Shown in pieces: positions 1-10,142 of a stretch of DNA of 64,000 nt. The DNA is taken from contig CAJJCT010000031.1 of the NCBI GenBank assembly GCA_905182735.1, positions 38,978 through 102,977 on the forward strand, given 5' to 3'. This stretch comes from Candidatus Marivariicella framensis (GTDB lineage Bacteria > Bacteroidota > Bacteroidia > Flavobacteriales > Flavobacteriaceae). The translations under genes and the position numbers were made by a program. Numbering within the stretch: position 1 is the first letter of the stretch; each line of letters opens with the position of its first letter. The notes under the pieces are model-generated. The model saw only the letters and a program-made list of their open reading frames with translations, was not told the origin of the DNA and ran no database searches.

Positions 1-1905
1 AGAACTTATTTTTATTCTTGTATTTTCTGATGACAAACCACTTGGAACTCTATAAATAAATTCACCGTCATTTGGAGTGGAATTAGATATTAAAGTATTG
101 AAGCTCTGACCTGCATCTAAAGACAATAATATTGATACTTCCAAGGTGTTTATTGGTTGTAAGTTTGTGTTAGCAACATCCCATTGAATAATTACATTAT
201 CTCCTGTTTTCCATATATTTTCATCTTCAGACTGCGAGGTCACACTAAACGGTCCTGCATTTGTTGTTATTGTTAATGTCATAGAGTCTGTAGAAGATTG
301 ACCTCCTTGTCCCGTTGATAAAGGTGACCTGTCTCTAACTGTCAATCCCCAATTTAATTCTCTTGCAACATTAGATACAGTTTCCCAAGCTGAACCGGTT
401 GTAGGGTTAGTTTGAGTTAATTCTCCATTTAAAACCGAGGTTAAATTAGGTATACTTCTTAATGGACTAATTGACGGAGGCAAAGATCTAGCAGTTGCAC
501 CAGTATAATTATCTGGGCCAAATTCTGAAACTGTCATTGAAGCACTATCAATTTGTTCCCAACAATATGTCAGCTGATCATTATCTATATCAGAAGCCGA
601 GGCCGATAATTCATATGCCGTTCCTTTTGGTATAATATAATTAATTCCTGCATCTGCATTTGGTGGGTTGTTTGTCAATTCCACAGAACTAAAACAGGAC
701 TCCGTAGCAATGTAGTCAGCAATATTTTCAATACTTTTATAATTAAAATATGGATCACTATGTTGCTGAACATCATCAGGGCCAGTTATTCCTGCATATC
801 CCATAATTGTTGATCCACTCCCAGGCTCTACATTTGATCCTGATCCTTCATTATTATATGCAAAAGTGTGAAATGCACCAAATTGATGACCCATTTCGTG
901 AGCAACATAATCAATGTCAAAATAGTCATTTAAAAATTCTCCATCTGCAGATAAGAATCCATGGGAAGTAAATGCACTCCCTTTTTGTCCATTTTTACAT
1001 ATGCAACCAATACATCCAGCATTTCCATTATTGGAGCCATAAGCAAATAGATGCCCTATATCATAATTTTCTTCTCCAAAATTAGAAGTAAGATCTTCTT
1101 GGACTTCAGAATTATAATTGCCCGTGTAAGGATCTGTTTCTGGATCAGTATAAAGCAATTCAACTCCTGAAACAAGTTGCATTGTTATGCTTAGATCAGT
1201 TTCATAAACACTATTTACCCTATTCATAGTTGAAACAATAGAGGCCAGAGCATCTTCCTGCCCTGTCCCGTTTTCATCATCATTATCATCCCAAAAATTT
1301 GTGTACTCCGCTGTTGTGGAGATTGCTAACCTAAAAGTTCTTAATTTTTTATCGTTATTAATACTCTTATTAAAACTTACATTTTTTTTAAATTCTGATT
1401 TTGAATTAAAATCACTAATTGTTTTACACTCCCAATCTTTATTGTATTTTTTACTTCTTTTATACGTATAGTGTTTTCCTTTTAATTTTCTATCAGGTTG
1501 AATAAAAACATTTTCTTTTCCAGGAATATTTATCCAAGCACTAATACCCCTTGGAGTTAATGTCATTCTTAAAGATACATTAGGACGTTTTTGACTGAAA
1601 CCCTTGAAGGTTTGAATTAAAGGATATTTCAATGAAAGTTGTGGTGATAATAATGAGATTTCTTTAATAATAAATGACTCGTAATCATTATTTTCATTTG
1701 GAAGAAAAACTACTTTTTGTTTTTGATTTTTAAATTCATTTTTAAACTTATCCTCATTTAAATCAAATGTTTTAACTGGAGTATTCTCTATTTCCTGGAT
1801 CTGACTTAAATCCGAAACCCAGTAATTTTGAGATTTAAGCTTACTCGGAAGGAATATTAAAACTATTAATTGTAATAATGATAAGTTTAAATATAAGTTT
1901 TTCAT
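1..1905 (-). CDS. Secreted reprolysin-like zinc metalloprotease (3' end outside window)
   Basis: The frame is open from an ATG at 1903-1905 to the window edge, giving 635 codons with no stop, so the C-terminus is missing. The N-terminus is a signal peptide (lysine, then a leucine-rich core ending near LKSQ). A probable propeptide fills roughly residues 30-200. The metzincin zinc site HEMGHQFGAFH sits at residues 336-346, with ligands H336, H340, H346 and catalytic E337. The Met-turn MGYAG follows at M368. This order defines M12-type metzincins. Downstream are beta-rich modules with the Asp-rich patterns common in flavobacterial exported proteases. Such proteins usually end in a type IX secretion sorting domain, but that part is not in the window, so export by that route is inferred. 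The gene is divergent from ribF. Its natural substrate cannot be told from sequence. Confidence 0.88.
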   Translation of the reverse strand, partial: MKNLYLNLSLLQLIVLIFLPSKLKSQNYWVSDLSQIQEIENTPVKTFDLNEDKFKNEFKNQKQKVVFLPNENNDYESFIIKEISLLSPQLSLKYPLIQTFKGFSQKRPNVSLRMTLTPRGISAWINIPGKENVFIQPDRKLKGKHYTYKRSKKYNKDWECKTISDFNSKSEFKKNVSFNKSINNDKKLRTFRLAISTTAEYTNFWDDNDDENGTGQEDALASIVSTMNRVNSVYETDLSITMQLVSGVELLYTDPETDPYTGNYNSEVQEDLTSNFGEENYDIGHLFAYGSNNGNAGCIGCICKNGQKGSAFTSHGFLSADGEFLNDYFDIDYVAHEMGHQFGAFHTFAYNNEGSGSNVEPGSGSTIMGYAGITGPDDVQQHSDPYFNYKSIENIADYIATESCFSSVELTNNPPNADAGINYIIPKGTAYELSASASDIDNDQLTYCWEQIDSASMTVSEFGPDNYTGATARSLPPSISPLRSIPNLTSVLNGELTQTNPTTGSAWETVSNVARELNWGLTVRDRSPLSTGQGGQSSTDSMTLTITTNAGPFSVTSQSEDENIWKTGDNVIIQWDVANTNLQPINTLEVSILLSLDAGQSFNTLISNSTPNDGEFIYRVPSGLSSENTRIKISS

Positions 1906-1945
1906 ATAAATAAATAATCAAGTCAAAATGATAAAATGAAAATGG

Positions 1946-1953
1946 TATTTTTG
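1946..1953 (+). promoter_or_regulatory. Putative -7 box TATTTTTG for ribF
   Basis: The sequence TATTTTTG matches the Bacteroidota -7 consensus TAnnTTTG and lies 31 bases before the preferred ribF ATG at 1984. No clear -33 TTG is seen. Its position inside the longest possible ribF frame argues that the frame's first ATG (1936) is not the start. Confidence 0.45.
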
Positions 1954-1983
1954 GTTATATTATGTGTAATATACATTTTTTTA

Positions 1984-2913
1984 ATGAAGGTTTATAAAAG
2001 CATAGAAAATTATAAAAGTTTAAAAGAATCTTTTCTGACTATAGGGACTTTTGATGGAGTTCATGTTGGGCACCAGGCCATAATAAAAAGACTGGTTAAT
2101 AATGCTCATTCTGAAAATGCTCATGCTGTTGTTTTAACTTTTTTTCCACATCCCAGAAGTGTAATTCAGGATGAAAAAAGTCTATTACTAATTGATAGTA
2201 TGAAAGAAAAAGAAAATCTATTCAGACTATTAGGAGTTGATATTTTAATTATACATCCATTTACTTTAGAGTTTTCAAATTTAAGCGCCAAAAAATTTAC
2301 GAGAGATATTTTAGTTAATTCTCTAAATGTATCCAAGTTGTTTATAGGATATGATCATCGTTTTGGCAAAAACAGGACCGCATCAGTTTCTGACTTAATA
2401 TCATTTGGTCAAACTTATGGTTTTGATGTTGAAGTTATTCCTGCTCAAGATATTGATGCTATTTCTGTAAGCTCAACGAAAATTAGAAAAGCTTTATCTG
2501 AGGGAGACATAAAAAGAGTAAGTGAATATTTAGGAAGAGATTACATCCTTGAGGGAGTTGTTGTTCATGATCAGGGATTAGGGAGCAAAATAGGATTTCC
2601 AACTGCTAACATTAAAGTTATACCAAAATATAAGATATTGCCAAAAACAGGAGTTTACTGGGTTTCGATGATTTGGTTAAGTCAAAAGTACTTTGGAATG
2701 TTAAATTTTGGGGTCAGACCCTCTTTATCAATTAAGAAAAAAACTATTGAAATTCACTTCTTTAATTTTAATCAAAATATATATGATGAAACTATTAAAA
2801 TAAGTTTTCATGCTAAAATTAGAGATGAAAAAAAATTTGATTCATTGGAGTCATTGAAGTCTCAACTAAAACTTGATAGAAAATTCTGTTATGAATTAGA
2901 AAAAACTAATTAA
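1984..2913 (+). CDS. ribF: Bifunctional riboflavin kinase / FAD synthetase
   Basis: The enzyme converts riboflavin to FMN and then FAD in the cytoplasm. The N-terminal FAD-synthetase (nucleotidyltransferase) domain shows TIGTFDGVHVGHQ with the HxGH-type motif, and further on SSTKIRKAL, the ISSTxIR-type signature. The C-terminal riboflavin kinase domain contains GFPTANI, the PTAN motif that binds Mg-ATP. I chose the ATG at 1984 (309 residues, the usual family length). The in-frame ATG at 1936 would add a hydrophobic 16-residue stretch absent from the family and would place a promoter-like box inside the gene. It leads a same-strand run of housekeeping genes. Confidence 0.93.
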   Translation: MKVYKSIENYKSLKESFLTIGTFDGVHVGHQAIIKRLVNNAHSENAHAVVLTFFPHPRSVIQDEKSLLLIDSMKEKENLFRLLGVDILIIHPFTLEFSNLSAKKFTRDILVNSLNVSKLFIGYDHRFGKNRTASVSDLISFGQTYGFDVEVIPAQDIDAISVSSTKIRKALSEGDIKRVSEYLGRDYILEGVVVHDQGLGSKIGFPTANIKVIPKYKILPKTGVYWVSMIWLSQKYFGMLNFGVRPSLSIKKKTIEIHFFNFNQNIYDETIKISFHAKIRDEKKFDSLESLKSQLKLDRKFCYELEKTN

Positions 2914-2922
2914 CAATTCCAT

Positions 2923-2930
2923 TATTTTTG
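2923..2930 (+). promoter_or_regulatory. Putative -7 box TATTTTTG for serS
   Basis: TATTTTTG matches the TAnnTTTG consensus and sits 18 bases before the serS ATG, in the 34-base gap after ribF. The leader that follows is A-rich with no Shine-Dalgarno sequence. A -33 TTG is not evident. Confidence 0.45.
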
Positions 2931-2947
2931 TATTTAAACAATAAAAC

Positions 2948-4222
2948 ATGTTAGCACTTTCATACATCCGAGACAATAGAGATCTAATTATTGAAGCTCA
3001 AAAGAAAAGAAATTATGATGCTAAAAACATAATAGATGAAATAATTAAACTTGATTCTTTAAGAAGAAATAATCAATCTGAACTTGAAAGCAAATTAGCT
3101 AAAGCTAATGTTTTAGCTAAAGACATTGGAGTATTATATAAAAAAGGAGAACATGAAAAAGCAAGTAACTTAAAGACAGAATCTTCTGAACTTAAATCTT
3201 CTTCAAAAGTTATTCAAGATAATTTGAATACAATTGAAGAAAAAATAATTGAACTCAGAACACAAATCCCAAATACTCCTCATGAAAGTGTTCCTCATGG
3301 TAGTTCAGAAAAAGATAATGAAGAAGTTTTTAGAAGTGCTGATTTAACTGAATTATCTGACAAAGCACTTCCTCACTGGGAACTAGCAAAAAAATATGAT
3401 ATCATTGATTTTGATCTTGGAAGTAAAATCTCTGGAGCTGGATTTCCAGTTTATAAAAATAAAGGTGCTCGACTTCAACGTGGGTTAATTAATTATTTTC
3501 TTGATAAAAACACTTCTGCAGGTTATAATGAATTTCAAGTTCCACACCTTGTAAACGCAGAGTCAGGATTTGGTACTGGTCAATTACCTGACAAAGAAGG
3601 ACAAATGTACCATTCACAAGAAGATGATCTTTATTTAATTCCAACGGCGGAAGTTCCACTAACCAATCTATATAGAAATGTTTTATTAAACGAAAGTGAG
3701 CTACCTATATGCCTAACAGGTTATACTCCATGTTTTAGAAGAGAGGCGGGAAGTTATGGAGCCCACGTAAGAGGGTTGAATCGTTTACACCAGTTTGATA
3801 AAGTAGAAATTGTTCGTTTGGAGACTCCTGAAAAAGCTATATCTGCTTTAAACGAAATGGTTGAACATATAAAAAACATACTTTCTGAATTAGAATTACC
3901 ATACCGAATTTTAAAACTTTGTGGGGGTGATTTAGGTTTTACTTCAGCCCTAACTTATGACTTTGAAATTTATTCAGCTGCTCAAAAAAGATGGTTGGAA
4001 ATCAGTTCTGTGTCTATTTTTAATAATTATCAATCCGAGAGACTGAAGCTTAGATATAAAACCAAAAAAGGGAACAAACGTCCTGTTTTCACTCTTAATG
4101 GAAGTGCATTAGCTCTTCCAAGAGTTGTCGCTGGATTACTGGAAAATTTTCAAACTGAAAAAGGTATTGTAATCCCTAAAGCTCTTGTTCCCTATACAGG
4201 TTTTGATATTATTGAATTATGA
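2948..4222 (+). CDS. serS: Seryl-tRNA synthetase
   Basis: This is a class II aminoacyl-tRNA synthetase that charges tRNA-Ser. The N-terminal 110 residues are a charged coiled-coil arm (rich in Lys/Glu/Leu) that grips the tRNA long arm. The catalytic core carries motif 2 (CFRREAGSYGA), the conserved RGLNRLHQFDKVE segment, and motif 3 (NGSALALPR). Length, 424 residues, is normal. The ATG at 2948 is preceded by an A-rich leader typical of Bacteroidota. The stop overlaps the next ATG by four bases, so translation is probably coupled. Confidence 0.97.
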   Translation: MLALSYIRDNRDLIIEAQKKRNYDAKNIIDEIIKLDSLRRNNQSELESKLAKANVLAKDIGVLYKKGEHEKASNLKTESSELKSSSKVIQDNLNTIEEKIIELRTQIPNTPHESVPHGSSEKDNEEVFRSADLTELSDKALPHWELAKKYDIIDFDLGSKISGAGFPVYKNKGARLQRGLINYFLDKNTSAGYNEFQVPHLVNAESGFGTGQLPDKEGQMYHSQEDDLYLIPTAEVPLTNLYRNVLLNESELPICLTGYTPCFRREAGSYGAHVRGLNRLHQFDKVEIVRLETPEKAISALNEMVEHIKNILSELELPYRILKLCGGDLGFTSALTYDFEIYSAAQKRWLEISSVSIFNNYQSERLKLRYKTKKGNKRPVFTLNGSALALPRVVAGLLENFQTEKGIVIPKALVPYTGFDIIEL

Positions 4223-4533
4223 TTTATTATAACGTGACATCTCGTTTAGATAGAAGTATTGAGGTTGAATGGATAAATTGGATGCAAGAAAAACATATTC
4301 CAGAGATGTTGAATACTAAGTACTTTACTGAAGTAAAGCTATTAAAAATTGATTTTGATGATCAAGAGGACAATCCTACTTATGCAACTCAATACTTGTT
4401 ATCCTCTGAAGCCCTACTTAAAAGCTACATTAAAAATAAAGCTGATATTTTAAAAAATAAAATAATTGAAAAATTTGGAGAGAGAGTGCTTTCATTTAAC
4501 ACCAAACTTGAAGTAATAAGTGAGCATAAATGA
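4219..4533 (+). CDS. DUF4286 family protein
   Basis: This is a 104-residue cytoplasmic protein with a start [11 protein letters not shown] and the segment [11 protein letters not shown], both typical of the DUF4286 family found across Bacteroidota. It has no signal peptide or membrane segment and looks like a small alpha/beta (ferredoxin-like) fold. Its function is unknown. It overlaps serS upstream and rsmA downstream by four bases each (ATGA junctions), so it is translated within this operon. The serS-DUF4286-rsmA order is a common flavobacterial arrangement. Confidence 0.8.
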   Translation: MIYYNVTSRLDRSIEVEWINWMQEKHIPEMLNTKYFTEVKLLKIDFDDQEDNPTYATQYLLSSEALLKSYIKNKADILKNKIIEKFGERVLSFNTKLEVISEHK

Positions 4534-5312
4534 AAAACGTAAACCCAAAGAAGAAACTTGGTCAGCATTTTTTAATTGATTTAAATATTGCAAAAAAAAT
4601 TTCAGAAACTTTAAAGTTTGAGAATTATGATAAAGTATTAGAAATAGGCCCAGGAATGGGAGTTTTAACAAGATTCATACTTCATAAAACAACTCCTTAT
4701 GTTGTAGAAATAGACTCGGAATCAGTTCAATATTTAAATGATAATTTTATTGAATTAAAAGATAAAATTATTGAAGAAGACTTTCTAAAATTAGACCTTA
4801 AGAATATTTTTAACAAACCTTTTGCTGTAATTGGTAATTTCCCATATAACATATCTTCACAAATTGTTTTCAAAATAATTGAAAATCGCAAATTAATTCC
4901 TTTTTTTTCAGGGATGTTTCAAAAAGAAGTTGCTCAAAGAATATGCGAACCATCTGGCTCAAAGAAATATGGAATACTTTCTGTTTTGTGTCAACTTTTT
5001 TTTATTACAACCTATCTGTTTTCAGTGTCACCACAGGTTTTTAACCCTAAACCAAAAGTAGAATCTGGAGTGATTCAAATGCGAAGAAAAGAAAATTTTT
5101 ATCTTAATTGTAATGAAAAATTATTATTTAAAATTATAAAAACAAGCTTTCAGCAAAGAAGAAAAACACTCAGAAATAGTTTAAAAACACTAAGTCTGCC
5201 AAAAAATATTACAGAAGATAGTATATTTGATCTAAGACCAGAATCCCTCAATTGTGAGGCATTTGTCAAGCTTACTAAAATGATTGAAAATGTCAAACTT
5301 TCAAATTCATAA
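4530..5312 (+). CDS. rsmA: 16S rRNA (adenine1518/1519-N6) dimethyltransferase
   Basis: RsmA/KsgA dimethylates two adjacent adenines in the 3' hairpin of 16S rRNA during small-subunit maturation. The N-terminus has KKKLGQHFL, the family start signature. The SAM-binding motif is [12 protein letters not shown] at about residues 36-47. The catalytic NLPY-type motif appears as NFPYNIS, and the C-terminal segment [12 protein letters not shown] binds rRNA. Length is 260 residues, normal. The gene overlaps its neighbours on both sides. Confidence 0.96.
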   Translation: MKNVNPKKKLGQHFLIDLNIAKKISETLKFENYDKVLEIGPGMGVLTRFILHKTTPYVVEIDSESVQYLNDNFIELKDKIIEEDFLKLDLKNIFNKPFAVIGNFPYNISSQIVFKIIENRKLIPFFSGMFQKEVAQRICEPSGSKKYGILSVLCQLFFITTYLFSVSPQVFNPKPKVESGVIQMRRKENFYLNCNEKLLFKIIKTSFQQRRKTLRNSLKTLSLPKNITEDSIFDLRPESLNCEAFVKLTKMIENVKLSNS

Positions 5313-6648
5313 AGATTTTATTACAGCTATTAAAATACTAATAGCTGAAGAAAGCAATATAAAGCTTAGGATAAAGCTGAAAGATATTCATTATGCAGAT
5401 ATTGCTGAATTAGTTAATGAACTTAACCCTGATCAAGGAACTTATTTAATTAAACTTCTAGACAGTGAAAAAACTGCAGATATTCTTCCAGAACTAGATG
5501 AATATCAAAGAGAGGCTGTTTTAGAAAATCTTTCAGCAAAAGAAATTGCTGAAGAAGTTGAAATACTAGATACTGATGATGCTGCTGATATTATAGCTGA
5601 ACTTCCTGAAGAGAGACAAGAAAAAGTAATGTCAGAAATTACCGACTCTTCTCATATTGATGATATTAGAGAGCTTTTGACCTATGATGAAAATTCTGCA
5701 GGTGGTTTAATGGCAAAAGAATTGGTTAAAGTTCAAGAAAATCTGAGTGTATTGAAATGCTTAAATACTATTAAAAGTCAAGCAGAAGAAATAACCAGAA
5801 TTCATTCAGTCTATGTAGTAGATAGCAGTAATCGACTTAAAGGTCGATTATCTCTAAAAGACCTTTTAACTGCTAACTCTCAAGATAAAGTGAAAGATAT
5901 TTATATTCCAAAAGTTGATTTTGTTACAGTTGATCAAGATGGAGAAGAAGTTGCTAAGATTATGTCAAAATACGATCTAGAAGCTATTCCTGTTATAAAC
6001 AAAAAAAGAGAACTAGTTGGACGAATTACAATTGATGATATTTTAGATTTAATAAAAGAAGAAGCTGAAAAAGATTATCAATTAGCTGCAGGTATTGCAT
6101 CAGATGTAGAGGCCGATGATACAATTTTTGAACTTTCAAGAGCTCGCCTTCCATGGCTTTTTCTTGGTCTTATGGGTGGTCTTGGAAGTGTTTTTATATT
6201 GCAGAAATTTGAAGTTATAATGGTAAGGCCTGATTTACGAAGTCTATTTTTTTACACTCCCCTTATAGCTGCAATGGCTGGAAATGTTGGTGTTCAATCA
6301 TCAGCAATAATAGTTCAGGGTTTGGCAAATAATAATTTAAAGGGGTCTTTACTTTCAAGACTTATTAAAGAAATAGGATTAAGCCTAATTAACGGTTTTG
6401 TTTTATCTATTCTTTTAATAATATTTGGTCAAATCATAAATCAGGATTTAAAATTAAGTCTTACAATAGCACTATCTATGATGAGTGTTATTATAGTTGC
6501 TGCTCTGATAGGAACTTTCACTCCTATTGTGCTAAATAAAAAAGGGATTGATCCCGCAATAGCAACTGGTCCATTTATAACTACATCTAATGATATTTTT
6601 GGGATATTTTTATTTTTTTACATAGCAAAAATCATTTTAGGTTTTTAA
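5290..6648 (+). CDS. mgtE: MgtE-type magnesium transporter
   Basis: This is an inner-membrane magnesium channel gated by cytoplasmic domains. Residues ~1-130 form the Asp/Glu-rich MgtE N superhelix, ~130-255 are two CBS domains, and ~280-452 hold five transmembrane helices. The pore segment contains the family pattern around [13 protein letters not shown], and a later helix carries [11 protein letters not shown] prefer the ATG at 5290 (452 residues); a TTG two codons upstream is also in frame. The start lies inside the end of rsmA, so the genes overlap by 23 bases. Confidence 0.94.
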   Translation: MSNFQIHKDFITAIKILIAEESNIKLRIKLKDIHYADIAELVNELNPDQGTYLIKLLDSEKTADILPELDEYQREAVLENLSAKEIAEEVEILDTDDAADIIAELPEERQEKVMSEITDSSHIDDIRELLTYDENSAGGLMAKELVKVQENLSVLKCLNTIKSQAEEITRIHSVYVVDSSNRLKGRLSLKDLLTANSQDKVKDIYIPKVDFVTVDQDGEEVAKIMSKYDLEAIPVINKKRELVGRITIDDILDLIKEEAEKDYQLAAGIASDVEADDTIFELSRARLPWLFLGLMGGLGSVFILQKFEVIMVRPDLRSLFFYTPLIAAMAGNVGVQSSAIIVQGLANNNLKGSLLSRLIKEIGLSLINGFVLSILLIIFGQIINQDLKLSLTIALSMMSVIIVAALIGTFTPIVLNKKGIDPAIATGPFITTSNDIFGIFLFFYIAKIILGF

Positions 6649-6649
6649 C

Positions 6650-7582
6650 ATGAAAATACTACATGTAGATAAAAATCACTCTCTTTTAATCGATGGACTA
6701 AAATTTTCAGGTCATGAAAATATTGAATTATATTTAGAATCAAAATCAGAAATTTTAAAAATTATTCATGATTTTGATGCACTAATAATTAGGAGTAGAT
6801 TCCCCATAGATAAAGAATTTATAACTGCTGCTAAAAACCTTAAGATAATTGGACGTGTTGGGTCAGGACTTGAAAATATTGATGTTGATTTTGCTAAAAA
6901 AAGTGGAATAAAAATTTTATCTGCTCCAGAAGGTAACAGAGCTGCTGTTGGTGAACATGTTATTGGAATGATTTTATGTTTAATGAATAAAACAATCTTA
7001 TCTCACAAAAATATACAAAATGGTATTTGGGATAGAGAGATTTCAAGAGGCTATGAAATAGAAAATAAAATTATTGGAATAATTGGTTATGGAAATATGG
7101 GAAAAAGCTTAGCGAAAAAATTAAAAGGGTTTAATGCTAAAGTTATTTTCTATGATATTAAAAAAAATATTGCAGATCAAAATGCTGAGCAAGTTGATGT
7201 TTTAAGAATTAAAAATGAAGCCCAAGTTCTTAGCCTACATGTTCCTCAGACTTTACTTACGTTAGGAATGATTAATTTAAATTTTATTTCAGAAATGAAA
7301 AACCCTTTTTGGCTAATAAACACTTCGAGAGGAAGCGCAGTTGTTACTGAAGATTTGGTTAATGGTTTAAAAAGCGGTAAAATACTTGGAGCAGGATTAG
7401 ATGTTTTAGAGTATGAGTCTAGTTCATTTAATTCTATTTTTAAAGATAAAAGTATTCCTAAATCAATTGAATATTTGATTAATAGTGAAAATGTTATTCT
7501 AAGCCCACATGTTGCAGGATGGACAGTTGAGAGTTATAAAAAACTTTCAAAAGTTATTTTAGATAAAATCAATCAGTTATAA
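6650..7582 (+). CDS. D-isomer-specific 2-hydroxyacid dehydrogenase
   Basis: The protein resembles D-3-phosphoglycerate dehydrogenase but lacks a C-terminal ACT domain (310 residues). The NAD-binding Rossmann motif is GIIGYGNMGKSLA at about residues 144-156. The catalytic arginine is in NTSRGS, and the catalytic histidine is in LSPHVAGWT. The gene starts one base after mgtE and is the last of this plus-strand run. Its 3' end overlaps the convergent lysC by 14 bases. Serine biosynthesis is possible but the substrate is not certain. Confidence 0.85.
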   Translation: MKILHVDKNHSLLIDGLKFSGHENIELYLESKSEILKIIHDFDALIIRSRFPIDKEFITAAKNLKIIGRVGSGLENIDVDFAKKSGIKILSAPEGNRAAVGEHVIGMILCLMNKTILSHKNIQNGIWDREISRGYEIENKIIGIIGYGNMGKSLAKKLKGFNAKVIFYDIKKNIADQNAEQVDVLRIKNEAQVLSLHVPQTLLTLGMINLNFISEMKNPFWLINTSRGSAVVTEDLVNGLKSGKILGAGLDVLEYESSSFNSIFKDKSIPKSIEYLINSENVILSPHVAGWTVESYKKLSKVILDKINQL

Positions 7583-8822
7583 ATTGAATTGTGTTTTGAG
7601 CTCTTTGCTCTAATAAAATATTTTTTCCATTATTTTTAATCTTTTCAATTGCTTTTTGATCAAAATGCCTAATGGTATATAAGCTTACGTTATTATCAAC
7701 CTCTACTTTAAATCTATTTTTAAGATGACTCACTAATTCATTTAAACGACCATACTTGTTGTTAATACAAACAGAAAAACTAATAGCAGAATTTTGAATC
7801 AACCCTACCCTCATTTGATATAAATGTAATAGCTTAAAAACATCACTAATATTATCTTCAATAATAAATGAAAAGTCCAATGAAGATAATCTCAAAAGAA
7901 TTTGATTTTGTTTTAAAATAAAACAAGGTATTGAAGGAAATAAGGGGCTTCCTTTTTTTATCGTTGTACCATTTTTCATTGGATTTAAAAATGACTTTAC
8001 ATAAAGTGGTATTTCTCTACGTTGCAAGGGCTGAAGAGTTTTTGGATGGATGACTGATGCTCCATAAAAAGCTAATTCAATGGCTTCTCTGTACGAAATA
8101 TGTTCCAATAAGGTTGTCTCTGAAAAATATCTTGGATCAGCATTTAACACTCCTGCAACATCCTTCCATATAGTTACTTCAGATGCATTTAGAGCATATG
8201 CAAAAATAGAAGCAGAGTAATCAGAACCTTCTCTTCCCAAAGTCGTAGTGAAGTTGTTATGATCACTAGCAATAAAGCCTTGGGTAATATATGTGTTTCC
8301 GCTTTTAATCTCTGACTTTATTTTTTGAATAGTTAAATCCCAGTTTAAGTTAGAGTCTCTATAATAACTATCTGTTTTTATGTATTTCCTTGCGTCCAAC
8401 CAAAAATTATTAATTTGGCTTGAAATAAGAAAATTATGAATAATTGTAGTAGATAAGATTTCTCCATAACAAACTATCTGATCATAGACAAAACTATACT
8501 CTTGTGATTTATTGGTAGATAAAAATATTTTTAATTCTTTAAAAATATTTTTAATTAAAGAACTGATTCTTGATGATTCTGAATCAAATAAGTTGCTTAC
8601 TATTATTTGATGAAAATTTTCTATTTCAAATAAATAATCACTTAAGTATTCATTTTTTTTTAAATATGAATCTACCACTTTCTCAAATGAATTAGTAGTC
8701 TTTCCCATAGCAGAAACAATAATTACTGTATTATTGTAGTCAACAGTTTTTAACACTTTGAGTAAATTTCGAACCCCGTCTGCATTCTTAACGGAGGCTC
8801 CTCCAAACTTAAATATTTTCAA
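7569..8822 (-). CDS. lysC: Aspartate kinase (monofunctional)
   Basis: It phosphorylates aspartate, the first step toward lysine, threonine and methionine. The N-terminus KIFKFGGASVK is the kinase signature, with the phosphate-binding lysine in the KFGG motif. Further conserved segments are TTLGREGSDYSA (ATP/aspartate site) and HPKTLQPLQRREIPL. The C-terminal ~120 residues are where ACT regulatory domains lie; they look divergent here. At 417 residues it has no homoserine dehydrogenase domain. The gene overlaps the GNAT gene upstream by four bases. Confidence 0.92.
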   Translation of the reverse strand: MKIFKFGGASVKNADGVRNLLKVLKTVDYNNTVIIVSAMGKTTNSFEKVVDSYLKKNEYLSDYLFEIENFHQIIVSNLFDSESSRISSLIKNIFKELKIFLSTNKSQEYSFVYDQIVCYGEILSTTIIHNFLISSQINNFWLDARKYIKTDSYYRDSNLNWDLTIQKIKSEIKSGNTYITQGFIASDHNNFTTTLGREGSDYSASIFAYALNASEVTIWKDVAGVLNADPRYFSETTLLEHISYREAIELAFYGASVIHPKTLQPLQRREIPLYVKSFLNPMKNGTTIKKGSPLFPSIPCFILKQNQILLRLSSLDFSFIIEDNISDVFKLLHLYQMRVGLIQNSAISFSVCINNKYGRLNELVSHLKNRFKVEVDNNVSLYTIRHFDQKAIEKIKNNGKNILLEQRAQNTIQFITD

Positions 8823-9313
8823 TTTTTGTTATTTGAACGGATAAATTTAATCATTCCTTTTATCGGCATCTGAACTGTTCTCCAGTCTTTTAAAATTTCA
8901 GCTCCCGTACTTTCATAAAACTTAATAGCAACTTCATTCCAATCCAATACATTCCATTCAACCCTTTTGAACCCCGCTTTTAAAGCCTCATTAATAAATG
9001 CTATGTATAGTCGTTTTCCAACTCCTTTACCTCTATGATTTCGACTAACAATCAAGTCCTCAAGATGAAGTGTTTGTCCATCCCAAGTTGAATATCTTGG
9101 ATAGTATAGCGCCATTCCAATAATACAATTATCTATCTCGGCAACAAAACATTTGAATTTAGGTTTAACTCCAAAACCATCTTTTTGAATATCTTCAACT
9201 AAAAGATTGACCGCATTTGGTTCATTTTCATATTCAGCTAGTTCTTTAATTAATTTGAGAATGGGACTAGAATCATTAAACTCAGCCTCACGTATATTAT
9301 AGTTTTGCATCAT
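8819..9313 (-). CDS. GNAT N-acetyltransferase (diamine acetyltransferase-like)
   Basis: This 164-residue single-domain GNAT protein has the acetyl-CoA site HRGKGVGKRLY, matching motif A Q/RxxGxG/A, and the C-terminal NVLDWNEVAIKFYESTGA segment typical of the SAT1-like (spermidine/thialysine acetyltransferase) branch. An amine substrate is inferred from that branch only. Two adjacent ATGs (9313 and 9310) could start it. It sits 55 bases after the hydrolase gene and overlaps lysC by four bases. Confidence 0.85.
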   Translation of the reverse strand: MMQNYNIREAEFNDSSPILKLIKELAEYENEPNAVNLLVEDIQKDGFGVKPKFKCFVAEIDNCIIGMALYYPRYSTWDGQTLHLEDLIVSRNHRGKGVGKRLYIAFINEALKAGFKRVEWNVLDWNEVAIKFYESTGAEILKDWRTVQMPIKGMIKFIRSNNKN

Positions 9314-9368
9314 ATTTTTTAAAAAATATTCTAAAGATCAATGTAAAATTATAACATTTTGTTAAATT

Positions 9369-10142
9369 TTAACTAAACAAAAACGTATTTATTGTATTTA
9401 TAAAATCTTTTTGGTTTTCTACATGGAGCCAATGTCCAGCATTTTGAACTGTCTTAACTTGTGCTTTGGAAAAATATTTATTTATTAATTTAAAATCTTT
9501 TTTTAAGATATAATCTGAGTTTTCACCTTTCAAAAAAAGAACAGGTTTGTTAAATACCTTAGTAGAGTTTATTTCTCTACTAATTTCCTCTGATGAATTT
9601 TTCAAAACTGAAATATTCAATCTTAAACCTAATTTTTTAGGAGTTATCCAATATAAGTTTTTTAATAAAAATTGTCTTACTTGTATTTCAGGAACATATA
9701 CAGATAAGTGGACATCTGCTTCTTTTCTTGTTTTAATGATTTTAAAATCAAACGATGCTAGCCCGGCTAATATTTTATCATGACTTGAAACATATTTTTT
9801 TGGGGAGACATCAACAATAATTAATTTACTTAGCCTTCCAGGATATTTGAAACTAAACTCCATGGCTGTCTTCCCGCCCATTGAATGACCTATTAAAATT
9901 GAATTAGTGATGTTTTCTTCTTTCATATATGAAAGAAGATCATCAGCCAAAATTTCATAGTTAAATTCTTTTTCCCAAAAACTTCTACCGTGATTTCTCT
10001 GATCTAATAAATGAACTTTAAACCCATTTTTTGCAAAAACATTTCCCTGACTCTTCCAATTATCACTCATGCCAAGAAAACCATGTAATATAATCAAATG
10101 ATTTTCACCTACACCCAAGATGTTAGAATACAGTTTTGTCAT
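9369..10142 (-). CDS. Alpha/beta hydrolase (YbfF-like esterase)
   Basis: This cytoplasmic serine hydrolase of 257 residues has the oxyanion-region LHGFLGMSDNW, the conserved LDQRNHGRS, the nucleophile elbow GHSMGG with S87, and the late histidine H237 in NAGHWLH. These features match the YbfF-type esterase/thioesterase group. The start overlaps the pdxJ stop by four bases. Its substrate is not predictable. Confidence 0.86.
   Translation of the reverse strand: MTKLYSNILGVGENHLIILHGFLGMSDNWKSQGNVFAKNGFKVHLLDQRNHGRSFWEKEFNYEILADDLLSYMKEENITNSILIGHSMGGKTAMEFSFKYPGRLSKLIIVDVSPKKYVSSHDKILAGLASFDFKIIKTRKEADVHLSVYVPEIQVRQFLLKNLYWITPKKLGLRLNISVLKNSSEEISREINSTKVFNKPVLFLKGENSDYILKKDFKLINKYFSKAQVKTVQNAGHWLHVENQKDFINTINTFLFS

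Noticed and set aside
1936..1983. N-terminal extension of ribF with a hydrophobic start
   Set aside because: It is absent from the family, contains a promoter-like box, and the ATG at 1984 gives the normal length.
9547..9783. 78-codon frame opposite the alpha/beta hydrolase
   Set aside because: It lies wholly inside a well-supported gene and shows no recognisable motif.
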